In this document: one piece after another, positions 1 through 11,876 of the stretch
How the letters are laid out: the number at the start of each line of letters is the position of its first letter
Numbering within the stretch: position 1 is the first letter of the stretch
From: Conchocele bisecta
Taxonomy: Eukaryota > Mollusca > Bivalvia > Lucinida > Thyasiridae
Direction: 5' to 3'
DNA length: 64,000 nt
Assembly (NCBI GenBank): GCA_029237695.1
Contig: CM055271.1
Span: 33,662,462-33,726,461, forward strand
Notes under the pieces: model-generated
Databases searched by the model: none
Seen by the model: only the letters and a program-made list of their open reading frames with translations
Told to the model about the DNA's origin: nothing
Translations under genes and position numbers: made by a program

Positions 1-273
1 TTCAGTGAATGACGATGTGTTTATGAAAAAAAAATGAATCGGGCATGAGCATAAACTCGGCATATCCTCGTTTCTTATGACATGTGTTCTTTAACTTTCA
101 TGTACATGTATGTTGTTTTATTTGTGTACATGTACTTTTGTGTTATTGATAAATGCCGTGGAATGTTCTGGTAACACTGTAATGGCAATGCACTGTGAGA
201 CGCTGGATGAAATTAGTTTCTTTTCTATACTTAGTTATAGATGGAACGTTCTGGAAATTATCACATATATCTA

Positions 274-712
274 CAAGGTGCATGATCACGTGGTTACAAC
301 AGCAAAAACAATGGCTGAAACTGTTGAAAACGCGCCCATTCCAAAGTAAGTATTATTTGATATTTTCCTTAATAGGCAACGATTTTGATGAAATATGGCG
401 ACGCAAACGCGTCTTCATGAGCTGCATTTGGTGGTCATGGCATTTCGGTACATATTAATGTCGTTTTTGCGAAGAATCGATTTCCGTGTCTGTAGACAGG
501 GAAATCGATTCTTCGCAAAAGTGATAGTGGTTTGAGCCAAAGTACCGAGACCACCAAATGCAGCTTAACAAGACGCGTTTGATGCGCCATATTTCATCAA
601 AATCCGTTACATAATAAGGACACAATAATATAATACGTACTTTGAATCGGAGGGCTTCAGGAAATTTCAGTACGTGTCGTTGTTGTTGTAACCACGTGAT
701 CATACACCTTGT
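274..712. repeat. MITE family A, copy 1 (most complete)
   Basis: Ends are CAAGGTGCATGATCACGTGG and its complement (ATCATACACCTTG), each next to TA, which suggests a Tc1/mariner-type target. Inside lies a palindrome around GAAGAATCGATTTCCGTGTC (about 471-520). No coding frame. The family has seven copies in this window. Confidence 0.8.
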
Positions 713-847
713 ATAAGCTAAATAATATAAGCTTACCGGGATTCATATATATATAGTACTTTGGATAATACACATTGACTGTTCATGGTTGTTCGGGTAC
801 ATTATATTTACAACTGAATGGAACCATTCTAGCCTTTTTTAGAAGTC

Positions 848-1092
848 TGGGGGCCGTTTCACTAAACTTCTTACGACTAAAATGTTCGTAAGTGCAAATT
901 TATAATCGTCTTGAAATTTCAATTGATGGATTCACAATTATTGAGCATAGGCTGCATATGCAGCCTATGCTCAATAATTGTAAATCCATCAATTGTTTAC
1001 AAAAAAACATTGTTAAAGTGAATTTTACAGACTATTATAAGTTTGCACTTACGAACATTTTAGTCGTATGAAGTTTAGTGAAGCGGCCCCCT
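848..1092. repeat. MITE family D, copy 1
   Basis: Almost wholly palindromic, about 240 bases. Ends are GGGGGCCGTTTCACTAAACT and complement; the centre is GCATAGGCTGCATATGCAGC with its complement. Six copies in the window. Confidence 0.8.
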
Positions 1093-1131
1093 GGAGTACA
1101 GTCCATATTGTGACACAGTACTGCCGAGCAT

Positions 1132-1508
1132 CAAGGAGTATGATCACGAGGTTACAACAACAACAGCAAGCAATATAAAACAATAATTTGAATCGGAGGG
1201 CTTCTGGAAGTTTCTTCCAGAAGCCCTCCGATTCAAATTATTGTTTTATTTTGTCCTTATTATGTAACGGATTTTTATTAAATATGGCGCATCAAACGCT
1301 TCTTGTTCAGCCGCATTTTGGTGGTCTCGGTACTTTGGCCCAAACTTCTGTCGTTTTCGCAAGAATGACATAAGTATGTGCCGAACTCCATGGACCACAA
1401 AATACAGCTCATGAAGACGCGTTTGAGTTGCATATTAAGGAAAATATCAAATAATACTTACTTTCAGCCATTGTTGTTGTTGTTGTAACCACGTGATCAT
1501 GTACCTTG
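1132..1508. repeat. MITE family A, copy 2
   Basis: Internal palindrome here is AATTTGAATCGGAGGGCTTC and its complement (1188-1244), so the centre differs from copy 1 while the ends agree. Confidence 0.75.
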
Positions 1509-2265
1509 AACACTATAGTCTTCTAAATATGTATATACAGGTCTGAATTATTGAAACGTTATTTAAAAGGATTAAAGTGCATTATATTGTGAATTTTACT
1601 TGTGAAAAAGTGGACTTCTATATTCTGTAGAATTAATTATTAATTCTAAATTTGGATTTAGTAAATTGACATACATATTGTATATATAATGGCTGAAAGA
1701 TTGACATTTTCTGAAGTAACATTCAGTATTGGATCTTTATCGAAAGTGTGAGAGTATTGTGTTCAAATGATATTCAAGTAAATGGTGTTTGTGCTTTGTA
1801 AACTATTGTGTTAATTAGTGTCTTTCTTGATTCAAGTAAAATTTAGCTCACGGTTCGTCTGCATGTACGATCAGATAATCGCACCTACTTGCGGACAAAC
1901 GTGCTCTAACTTATTTATCACATCTCCATGCACATACCGTGCACACGAGCTGTGTTAATACAGAAACAACACCCGGAAATGCGTCAAAGTGTGATATTAA
2001 AACTTACATGCATTGTGAAGAGGTTGTTGGATTCGTTCTAAGATTGCCATTCTGTTATTGAGATGTGTCTGGCTGATCAGGATATACACTGTTCGCAGAA
2101 ATTATTGCCAGGGACAAAAACGACATTATATCGTAACACTTTAACCCTTAAAATGCTGAATTAAATTTTGTTTTCTGCTGATTATTTTATATTTTCCATA
2201 TTTCTCAACAAAAAACATGGTTTGGCAGCAGCTTCTAAATTTATGTAATACCATAACTATGTTTT
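1509..2265. other. AT-rich intergenic DNA
   Basis: No open frame worth reporting; only the repeat fragment near 1852. Confidence 0.6.
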
Positions 2266-2704
2266 TATCCCGTCAACACAGTGCGTATGTGCCGTGAAAC
2301 ACGGTGCCATGAAACATTTTTGATATCCAGTCAATACTATTTTTTGCATTTTACAGCCATTTGTAGGTGTTCACGGGATAAATAGAATAGCAGGTTAGTG
2401 CCGTGAATGGGAAAAAATATCTGGTGCGGCATGGAAACCGGATGTGCTCGGCAGAGCCTCGACCATCCCGTTTCCTGAGCCTTGCCATATATTTTTTCCC
2501 ATTCACGGCACTAACCTACTATTCTCTATCTATTTTCCTTATTTCTGAACCAAAGTATATGTTGTGACCACTCATGTGAACCGTCTCGGCGAGACGGTTC
2601 AAATGAGTGGTCACAACATATACTTCTGCTGAGAAATAAAGAAATTCTTGAGCCTTGCCGGATATTTTTTCCCATTCACGGCACTAACCTACTATTCTCT
2701 ATAT
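2266..2704. repeat. MITE family B, copy 1, composite with nested palindrome, inverted
   Basis: Family B has one end TAGAGAATAGTAGGTTAGTG and the other GTGTTGACGGGATAAA, an inner palindrome around GCTCTGCCGAGCACATCCCG, and often a TATCAAAAATGTTTCACGGC block. In this copy a second unit with a GAACCGTCTCGGCGAGACGG centre (about 2560-2625) is nested next to the TAGAGAATAG end. Confidence 0.8.
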
Positions 2705-2735
2705 ATTGCTATAGCAAGAGCAGACGACTTTCCGT

Positions 2736-3244
2736 TCCTTCCCAGTAGGCACACATGTTATGTATACAAAATAAATAAGAATATAATTGTGTCACTATTC
2801 CACCAGTTCTAACAAAATACGAGTGCCCGCTATACACCATTACCCCACGTATTGATTGGCATTATTATACATTTTACATCCGACGTAAATGTCCACACCG
2901 ATATCAGGGGAGAAAACCGTGTTACATTAAAATGTTAATGGACATATTTATTCTCTGTCTTTATTGTTTGATGTGCATTGATCATATTTTATAATCTGTC
3001 GAAATATTATTTTTTCAGGTGACGCATTTAATTAGTATAAGTAATTAAAAAAATAGTCTGCCTCATTTGCATATGAAAATAGCCAGATACCACCGCGAGT
3101 CAGAAACATAAATATTACTAAATGATTATATCTGTTTAGCGGGCAGTTGAATTTTTAGAACTGGTGGAATAGTGACACAATTATACACGTATTTAATTCC
3201 TATACAGAACAGTTTGTGCCTGCTGAGTGGGCATATACCTTTAA
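2736..3244. repeat. MITE family C, copy 1
   Basis: Family C is about 0.5 kb. Its ends are AAAGGTACATGCCCACTCAG and complement, flanked by TTAA, the target of piggyBac-type transposases. An octamer-like TTTGCATATGAAAATAG and the ACCAGTTCTAAAAATTACGA block mark the interior. No coding frame. This copy has lost the first bases of the left end. Confidence 0.75.
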
Positions 3245-3383
3245 CTTGACTAAATAAATACATGTATACCATAGAGACGATCCTGCTATCGTGGGTGTAG
3301 AGCAGAGCATGCAACTGTGGTTCAGTTGAATCGATTGGAGCCGTCTCGATTTGGATTATAGTCCCACCACTGAAACGATATTA

Positions 3384-3688
3384 TAGAGAATAGTAAGTTA
3401 GTGCCGTGAATGGGAAAACATATCTAGCACGGCACGAAAACGGGATGTGCTCGGCAAAGCCGAGCACTTCCCGTTTCCTAAGCCGCGCCAGATATGTTTT
3501 CCATTCACGGGGCACTAACCTACTGTTCTATTTATCCCGTCAACACAGACACATGGCTTTTAAATGCAAAAAATAACCCCAGCCACCGTACATATTCATA
3601 CGCAGTGATGATGTCGTATTGACAGGATATCAAAAATGTTTCACGGCACCGTGTTTCACGGCACATACGCACTGTGTTGACGGGATAA
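3384..3688. repeat. MITE family B, copy 2
   Basis: Simple form without the nested palindrome. Confidence 0.8.
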
Positions 3689-3777
3689 AACAGGAGAGCC
3701 ACGCAGTCTGATCAGGATCTACACTGATCGCAATTCTCACTGGCGTAAAGTGTTTCTCATTGACAAATACAACGTTT

Positions 3778-4489
3778 CTACTGTCTGTTTCACGAAACGT
3801 GCCCACATTTTACGGCCATATAAACAATGCAAAAACAGTATTTATTTTCCGATAATATTAAATTTTATCAAAATTTAAGAATGTGCCTTCTTTTTATTTC
3901 GTGACATTTGGTCAAATATTGATTTTATTACGAAAAATTGATTTGTCTATGGGAATTTAACATGGGGGAAAAGGAAGTGGATGAGCTGTGGGAGGAGTCA
4001 GAAAACGAACAATTTTGGAAACTAACTCCGAAACCTGGCTAGATAGCTTAGAAATGATCTAACTAAGAATTGTGTTTGTTTATTTGCTGGTGTGTAACGG
4101 CCTATCAACAAAGGTCATTTAAGGCCGGGTCAATGGGTTTAGTACTAAATCCCATACATTTATATTACCTGTACAAGTAAATGTACATTTCAAGTAAATG
4201 TACAAATAAGAAAACAAAAATTAAATTTTGAAAATCGGTCCAGTATTTCTGAAATTCTAAAAGTTTTCCCTTGTTAAATCCCCATAGACACTCTGTGAAG
4301 ATGTCTATGGGGATTTAACATGAGGACATTTGTTTTTCGCAATAAAATAAATATTTGACCAAATTTCACGAAATAAAAAGAAGGCTCGTTCTTAAATTTT
4401 CCTTTAATTTAATATTATCGAAAAAATAATTGTTTTTGAATTGTTTATATGCCCGTAAAATTTGGGCAGGTTTCGTAAAACAGACAATA
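3778..4489. repeat. MITE family E, copy 1
   Basis: Ends TCTGTTTCACGAAACGTGCC and complement; the centre is TAAATCCCCATAGACA repeated as an inverted pair (about 4277-4320). A bivalve-type CGGCCTATCAACAAAGGTCA fragment is inserted at about 4060-4150. Confidence 0.75.
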
Positions 4490-5000
4490 GACGAGATGCC
4501 GCTAAACTCTACTGGAAACTGTCCCATAAACGCAGTTTTCGACTAGTAGCTTCCATGGATATGTTTATGCAATATCTCATGCCGTGTATTTGAATAGAAA
4601 TTCGTCAGGAACTTGGCACCTATTTCGACGTGAGACATTTTACGCCGGCGTTGAGTGCAACACCGTTCAATCACGGAGTTGTAATATCGAGCACCGTCTG
4701 ATCAGACTCTTCGTGTTTCACTATGCAGCTGGCCGTACATGTATGTCGGAAGTTGACGAAATATCCATGTTGCCAAGAAATTTTCGTCATCTTTCGACGT
4801 CATTTACAGAAAATAGCACAGTTTCTGCAAATATATTTAACGAAAAAGCCCGCACGATTCTTAGGTCCAAAATCACATGGCGTGTCTCATATGTGACTGG
4901 AGAAATTGGGCTTATGGGATTTGTGATCAGGATGTTCATTTTCACTATTCAGTTGGTTGTACTCGTCAGGATCTTCAGGTTTCACTATTCGTAACATTTT

Positions 5001-5229
5001 TAGCATTGGCACATATAATAAGTCCTAATTATGAGATAGTAAGTCCTAATTATGGGATATTAAGTCCTAATTAGGAGACAATAAGTCCTAAGAAGGAGCT
5101 ATTAACTCCTAATCAGGAGATATTAAGTCCTAATTAGGAGATACTATCTCCAAATTGGACCAAATATCTCCTAATTGGGACGTAGAATCTCCTAATATTT
5201 TAGCATTGACACCAGGACGCTTCCATACT
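5001..5229. repeat. Family H: array of palindromic AGTCCTAATTAGGAGA units, copy 1
   Basis: Variants of CTAATTAGGAGATATTAAGT are repeated from about 5021 to 5197, with a CTAATATTTTAGCATTG border and the CCAGGACGCTTCCATA end. Confidence 0.8.
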
Positions 5230-5302
5230 TAACTCTGTCTGATATATGTACGAGCGATTTCAGGGTATGGGATCACCTGGTACATTGTTTACACTGCAGT
5301 GA

Positions 5303-5370
5303 TAGCGGCGCCCATGAGGTCACAAATAAATCTTATCTTTCATAAATACGACTGCGGTATCTTCCTTTTA
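5303..5370. repeat. Family R, left arm, interrupted
   Basis: GGCGCCCATGAGGTCACAAA to TATCTTCCTTTTA. The rest of R continues at 6080 after the Q and C insertions. Confidence 0.7.
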
Positions 5371-5549
5371 CATGCCCACATGATTTTCAGACTATTCCAT
5401 TTATAAAAAGGGGATATTTGTTGTTCTCAAAGATATGAAAATTACTTTCAAACAGTGCAGATCCTGATGAGACGGCTCGTTACGAGCCGGCTCATCTGGA
5501 TCTGCACTGTTTGCATAAACCGATATAGCGGGCTTTCGGGTTCAAAGGG
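5371..5549. repeat. Family Q, copy 1
   Basis: Centre is GAGACGGCTCGTTACGAGCC (about 5469-5488); ends with the TTCAAAGGGTTAA border. Confidence 0.65.
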
Positions 5550-6083
5550 TTAAAGGTACATGCCCACTCAGTAAGCACAAACTGTTCTTTATATCAGAGA
5601 CATCATCTGAGACATTTTCTGGAAAAATAAACATTCATTCACCATTATCCCACGTATTGATTGGCATTATTGTACATTTTATTTCAGACGTAAATTTCCA
5701 AGCTGATATAAGGGGCGATAATCGTTTTCCCCTTAAACTGTTAACGGACATTACTATTTATTATCTATATTTACTTTTTGATGTGCAATGATCATACTTT
5801 ATAATATGTCGAAAATATGTTTTCAGGTGACGCATGTATTAAGTACAAATACTTAAAACAAATAGCTACATTGTATATATATAAATAGCATGCCTCATTT
5901 GCATATGAAAATAGCCTGATGCAACCGCGCTTCACTATCAGTAAAATAAATATTACTAAATGATTATATCAGTATAGCGGGCACTCGTAATTTTTAGAAC
6001 TGGTGTAATAGTGACACAATTATACACTTATTTAATTCCTATGAAGAACATTTTGTGCCTAATGAGTGGGCATGTACCTTTAA
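5550..6083. repeat. MITE family C, copy 2, complete with TTAA on both sides
   Basis: TTAA at 5550-5553 and 6080-6083 bound the element. It sits, with a family Q piece, inside family R. Confidence 0.85.
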
Positions 6084-6425
6084 TGATGACCATGTTCCAG
6101 CCGTTAAAACTACGAGACCGTCACTACCAAAATTAGCAGTATGACTTGACAATGTGTAGTTAGTAAGCACGTTACGCAGATAAAATTGAATCGGACGTAA
6201 TCGAACGTTGTCTAAACTTGGTCCGATTTAACTTTCTCTGTCGAATTTTCAGACTAACTACACGTCAAGTAATACGGCGGGCTCGTAGTGTTAACGGCTG
6301 ACACGATGTCATCACTAAAAGGATGAAACCACAGTCGTATTAATGAAACATAATATGTACCTAATACCTCAAGGGCGCCGCCATTGCTGCAGTGTAAACA
6401 ATGGACCACGTGATCACATAGTATT
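6084..6425. repeat. Family R, remainder
   Basis: GATGACCATGTTCCAGCCGT onward to AAGGGCGCCGCCATTGC, inverted to the arm at 5303. Confidence 0.7.
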
Positions 6426-6533
6426 ACCCTATATTTTACAGATCATAACGCCGATTTGAAGCAAAATTGCAACCCAGCTCCATACATCTCGCGAGTCGAA
6501 TTAGTGTAGCAAAACACCAATGGGCCATCATTA

Positions 6534-6816
6534 CAAGGTGTATGATCACGTGGTACTAACAGCAACAACAAGTACTGAAACTTCCATAATCCATCTGATT
6601 CAAAGTACGTATTCTTTTATATCGTCTTTATTACGTAGCGGATTTTGATGAAATATGGCGCATTAATCGCAGCTTAACAAGACGCGTTTGTTGCGCCAAT
6701 TTCATCAAAATATGTTACGTAATAAGGACAATATAAAAGTATACGTACTTTGAATCGGATGGATTCTGGAAGTGTCAGTACTTGTTGTTGTTAGTAACAC
6801 GTGATCATACACCTTG
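6534..6816. repeat. MITE family A, copy 3 (short centre)
   Basis: Same ends; the central ATCGATT hairpin is lost. Confidence 0.75.
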
Positions 6817-6861
6817 TGAGACAAGCACGTGCAGTGTGAGACAAGGAAATATCACACGGGC

Positions 6862-7003
6862 TTGACAATACGGATATCCTTGTCTCGGGGCACCTGGTGG
6901 GCCAGAACACTCACTCCCTTTCATCATGTTGGGTCACATGGGCCCGATATATGTGGACAGTGCACACTTTATTACTCGTGGCTATTAATAGAATAGTCCT
7001 TAG
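6862..7003. repeat. Dispersed repeat X, copy 1
   Basis: About 150 bases nearly identical in order to 16735-16886; in both places it precedes the H-family end. Confidence 0.6.
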
Positions 7004-7318
7004 TATGGAAGCGTCCTGGTACCAATGCTAAAATATAGTTATCTCCTAATTAGGACTTAATGTCTCCTAATTAGGAGAAAGTAACTTCTATTTCGGATAT
7101 ATTATTTCCCAAATAGTAGTATCTCATAATTAGGATGTATTATCTCCTAACTAGGAGTTAGTATCCTAATTAGGAGTTACTAAATCCTAATTAGAGTGAG
7201 TCCTAATTAGGAGATATTAACTCCTAATTAGGAGATAATATCTCCTAATTAGGACTTAGTATCTCCTAATTAGGAGATAAAACATATTTTAGCATTGGCA
7301 CCAGGACGCTTCCATACA
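7004..7318. repeat. Family H, copy 2, both ends present
   Basis: TATGGAAGCGTCCTGGTACC at the left and its complement at the right enclose about a dozen TCCTAATTAGGA units. Confidence 0.85.
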
Positions 7319-7404
7319 TTGGCCATTGTCACAATGGCTGCTAGTTTTTGAACTGTGTGTCCGTTCGTGTGAAGTGTGCCGGAGTTTCTCCAATATGACG
7401 CCAG

Positions 7405-7738
7405 TAGCCAATTTCACCAGAATTGCAAAGTATACTTATCTTGCTAAGTACACCGTGAGGAACAAATGTTCACGTTACGGATAAATTTATTAATTTTTAT
7501 TTAATGAAATAAAATATTTTCTGACCAAATTATTACATGTATATTGAATGTATTACATTATCACCGCCATCTGTATAATGTAATGAATTCAGTATAATAA
7601 TTCTGCACACTTTTAATCCTCAAATATACATGTATGCAGTTGTTAGTTCTATTTGAAATAATGCATTTCATGAAAAGTAAATGATTACTCCCTCAAAGCT
7701 AGATAAGTATGCCTAAAATGTTTTTGTGAAATCGGCTA
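7405..7738. repeat. MITE family G, copy 1
   Basis: Ends are AATTTCACCAGAATTGCAAA and the matching TTTTTGTGAAATCGGCT. Interior has a TACTGAATTTATTACATTAT inverted pair. Confidence 0.75.
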
Positions 7739-7759
7739 CAGGGGTATTTGTGTTCCGAC

Positions 7760-8132
7760 AGCTGAAAATGTTGAAAGCGTGCCCACTAAGTATTATTTGA
7801 TATTTTCCTTAATAGGCAACGGATTTTGATGAAATATGTCTTCATGAGCTGCATTTGGTGGTCCCGGGAGTTCGGCACACACATATCGATTTCCGTTTCA
7901 GTAGACACGGAAATCGATTGTTCGCAAAAACGACAGAAGTTTGGGCCAAAGTACCGAGACCACCAAATTCATCTTAACAAGACGCGTTTGATGCGCCATA
8001 TTTCATCAAAATCCGTTACATAATAAGGACAAAATAAAATAATACGTACTTTGAATCGGAGGGCTTCTGGATGTTTCAGTACACATGTACTTGTTATTGT
8101 TGTTGTTGTAACCACGTGATCATACATCTTGT
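7760..8132. repeat. MITE family A, copy 4 (left end missing)
   Basis: Begins within the left arm directly after a family G element and keeps the right end. Confidence 0.7.
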
Positions 8133-9065
8133 ATTAGCTATTCTCCTATTATTACAGATAGTTATTACTATTTTCGTAGCAAATTATTACCATAGTTATA
8201 TATATAGTGTATATCTTACCTAACAATAGTTGATGTCGGCCCAACGGATTTAATGTAAGCTGGAATCTCGACAGCCCACTCCAGTGTAAACTCTGGAACC
8301 TGGGAATAAACTAACCCGAATTTTCTGGCTGTAACCCACGTTACAGCGCGTTACAGACAGACAATGCGGGTTAGGACTAAACATGTGACATCATGAAGGG
8401 GTGGGGTGGGTCATATGGTGGTGGTGGGAGGGCATGGGTCGTTTTAGCCCTAAATGTCTCAGTGTAAATGAGGACGACTTAGTATATTCAGGACGACTGT
8501 GATATATGTTGTGTTGGCAAGTATGTGGATGCACATTAAATATGCCATATAATCATATTGTTACATGACTGTCGTTGTTTGACACCGCTCACAGCCGTGT
8601 TCAAACGTATAGCGCGTGCTGTTTGACAATGGCTGTAGACAAATCTCATTCCGGAGCCAAGCCAACACCTACATAATGCATGTGTCTCATGACGTTATTA
8701 GAACGCGCCATTACGGCGCCAGACCATTTCCAAACAGACAAATTGAAATTTTGAAATTGATGCGGCTGCATCATGAGACGTGTACCACGGCCCGGAACAT
8801 GTATGTGTACATCAGCTGTTTGAATGGAGTCAATTATTAAAGTACCGAAAGTACTTCATAAATGCTCAAATTGCATATTTCTGACGGAAATGTAACACTA
8901 ACGTCTGACCATGTCCAGACATGGGTAAACGTTTGCCGTGGCACTCGGGAACTGTTTGAACCAGTGGCCTACGGCCTTGGGTTCAAACAGTTCCCTCCTG
9001 CCACATATTCAATTTATTATGTACTGCTATCATGTTACCACGTAGCATGTAGCCGACCACCAAGC

Positions 9066-9068
<3 letters not shown>
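8133..9068. other. Intergenic DNA with one inverted repeat
   Basis: An inverted repeat with GGGAACTGTTTGAACC arms lies at 8937-8996. Short frames here have no coding look. Confidence 0.6.
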
Positions 9069-9119
<51 letters not shown>

Positions 9120-9143
9120 TTCTCTCTCTCTCTCTCTCTCTCT
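9069..9143. repeat. (CT)n microsatellite
   Basis: About 70 bases of CT with one TTTGTT interruption. Confidence 0.95.
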
Positions 9144-9690
9144 AGTGCTAGTGGGATCGGATATATAATGTTAGAACATTAAGTGGTGCATATTGTGTGC
9201 CAAATCCATGCAGAACACCCATATACATGTCTGTGTATAATTCTAAATACTTTCTGCAATTTATTTATCTTTTCTGATCAAAAGTTCCTAATCTACTAGA
9301 TATTGTTACCACACAGTTGAACGGTTCAACTGAGCGGTAATAAAACTTATTTTAGGTGAGAAATAATAAATATAATCAGACCTTAATGTGTTAAAATCTA
9401 AGCTCTGTTGATGTAGGAGGGGGCGTGCGCTGGACACAACAGACCTACTTATTAAACTCACGGTTGCCATTGGCGACGATTTACAACGGTCGGTGCTCGA
9501 CTGGCTGACACAATGGAACGCCGCCTGCCGCTCATAGTGACGACACCAACTACAGGAAGTGACGTCATTAACGCAGCTGTGATTGTCCACATGACGTCCA
9601 CAGTCTGGCACTCGGATGGAATACAACTGGCAATACAAAAACTGACCAATTAGGACACAAATTTAAAGTCGGCTTTTGATTTTTGATCAG

Positions 9691-9950
9691 TAGCCTATTT
9701 CACCAACATCGCATAGTATACTTATTTAAGCATACTTTGAGAGAGAAATTTTCTATTTAAGAATAAATTTATTAATTTTTATTATACTGAATTTATTAAT
9801 AAATCCAGTATAATAATTCTGCATACTTTTAATCATGCAGTCGTTAGTTCTATATGAAATAGTGTAATTAGGAAAAAATAAATGATTATTCCCTCCAAGT
9901 ATGCTTTGCTAGATAAGTATACTTTGCAATTTTGATGAAATCGGCTACAG
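9691..9950. repeat. MITE family G, copy 2
   Basis: Shortened centre. Confidence 0.75.
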
Positions 9951-10007
9951 TTTAGCTTCTGATTAACTAGCACACTGAGCGCCACTTTACACCGGTCGCA
10001 AACAATA

Positions 10008-10605
10008 TAAAGGTACATGCCCACTCAGTAGGCACCAAATGTTCTTTGTATGAATTAAATAAGTATATAATTATGTCACTCTTCCACCAGTTCTAAAAAG
10101 TACCCCATGTATTGATTGGCATTATTATACATTTTATATCAGACTGATATCAGGGGCGATAACCGTGTTTCCTTAAAATGTTAGCGGCCATTACTATTTA
10201 TTATCTGCAATGTGCAATGATCATACTTTCTAATCAGTCGGGCATTGACCTTGACTCTGGGGCCCCGAGAATAGTCCTATATTTTCATCTACATATCATA
10301 GTAAAGGTATGTATAAAGTTTGATGACTGTAGCTGATAAGGAGTTGAAGTAATGACCGCCGACGACGACGACGACTCCGGAAAAGCAAAACGTATGTCTC
10401 GCTTTCCGCTTTCGCGGGCGAGACAAAAATAGCATGCCTCATTTGCATATGAAAATAGCCTGATACCACCGCGAGTCAGTCACTACATGTGTCAGTAAAA
10501 TAAATATTACTAAATGATTATAGCTGAATACCCGGCACTTGTAATCTTTTTTTTTCAATTCCTATAAAGAACATTTAGTGCATATTGAAAGGGCATGCAC
10601 CTTTA
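10008..10605. repeat. MITE family C, copy 3, interrupted
   Basis: About 200 bases at 10235-10430 are foreign to the family and contain a GACGACGACGAC stretch. Confidence 0.7.
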
Positions 10606-11035
10606 ATAATTAACTAGAACTGTGGCCTGTGGGCATACGACATTGACCTTCAAACCACGTATAGTGCGTGACACATTGTGTTATTGTGAATTTATGCGGA
10701 ACATGTGTGTGACATTATTTCAAAATCCATCCATGAATAACAGTTACAGATATTTTGTAACCTTTTGGACCTTTGTCCTCTAAGTGTGACCTTGCCATTG
10801 ATCGAGCTATGGACCTAGTTTATGCGAGGGACAGGCCGTTTACTCATGATGGACATTTGTTCAAAATGCCTTAAAGCATGTCACAATTACAGGCCGACGA
10901 CAGGGGCGTCTGAACAGGTCCGGCAGGTCCGGCGACTGCCCGATTAATAATGTTAACATATTTGTAATTCACGTATAAAAAGAAAACGGAATGTAAATAT
11001 TTTTCTGCATTTATTTCTCATTTCACATCAACAGT
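10606..11035. repeat. Diverged dispersed repeat with TGACCTT motifs (family U)
   Basis: CCTCTAAGTGTGACCTTGCC recurs as CCTCTAAGTGTGACCTTCAT at about 11531 and in shorter form near 11650. No gene seen. Similar fragments lie at 27185-27320 and 46690-46800. Confidence 0.5.
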
Positions 11036-11103
11036 GTATGTTGTTACCACTCAGTTGAACCGTCTCGGCGAGACGGTTCAACTGAGTGGTAACAATATAC
11101 ACT
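11036..11103. repeat. Stand-alone copy of the GAACCGTCTCGGCGAGACGG palindrome
   Basis: Same palindrome as nested in composite family B, with AACTGAGTGGTAAC arms; a shortened copy is at 9303-9347. Confidence 0.8.
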
Positions 11104-11208
11104 TTGGGTGGATAGCGAGGGCTCCCAGTAGATTCGACGTACCAATCTTACAATGCTTCCGGCGCTCCTGGGCAAGCCGTTCCATCAGGGGAAACACTTG
11201 TGCCGATA

Positions 11209-11492
11209 CATGAGATACGTCATGTGATTTTGTACATTCAGACATCTGCGTAATTTCAAGAAATAATTTTACTAATTACGATATATTCCGTAAATGGCGT
11301 CGAAAGTTGACACAATTTTTAGACCTTGTGCATGCGGAATGTAGCGGAATATGATTCCGCATGTACTCTGGAAATTTTGTCAACTTTTGATTTTATTTAT
11401 TGTAAATTTAGTAAACGTATTTAATGAAATTACGCAGAGGTCCGAAGGTACAAACTTGCATGACGTGTCTCATATTACGAAATTCATCCATG
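11209..11492. repeat. MITE family P, copy 1
   Basis: Inverted repeat with GCGTAATTTC/GAAATTACGC arms and a TGCGGAATATGATTCCGC centre. Confidence 0.7.
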
Positions 11493-11759
11493 ACAGGTGA
11501 TGTCTGAATGTTGCCATTGTGTGACTGTGACCTCTAAGTGTGACCTTCATCTTTCAGCTACGGATCTGGGTCTTACGCGCGAGACATCATGGCGAGCATT
11601 TGTGCCAAGTTATTTACACTGGAAAATATTGTTCCCACGTTTTACTTTTGACCTCCAAGTGTGACATTGACCTTTGAGCTACAGACATGGATCGTGTTCA
11701 AATTGTTGTTTCTCATTTTCGAAACATCACATTTCGGTTGCAATAGACACCGCGCTACG

Positions 11760-11876
11760 GTAAGAAGGAATTGCTACATCGAGGGAACGAATTGTGAAAT
11801 TGAAAAAAACGAATTGTCGTTTCGTGGGAACGAATTAATAAAAAAAATCCATGTCCCCTGCGGGGCTCCGTATATA
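11760..11876. repeat. Family I, right-end fragment
   Basis: GTGGGAACGAATTAATAAAA followed by CCCCTGCGGGGCTCCGTA, as at 23020-23068. Confidence 0.7.

Noticed and set aside
4584..4994. 136-codon open frame
   Set aside because: It runs across fragments of families P and W; composition is not gene-like and no motif is seen.
8862..9182. 106-codon open frame
   Set aside because: Its C-terminal half is translated (CT)n microsatellite.
9306..9649. Two overlapping minus-strand frames
   Set aside because: No domain or splice context; partly within a repeat fragment.
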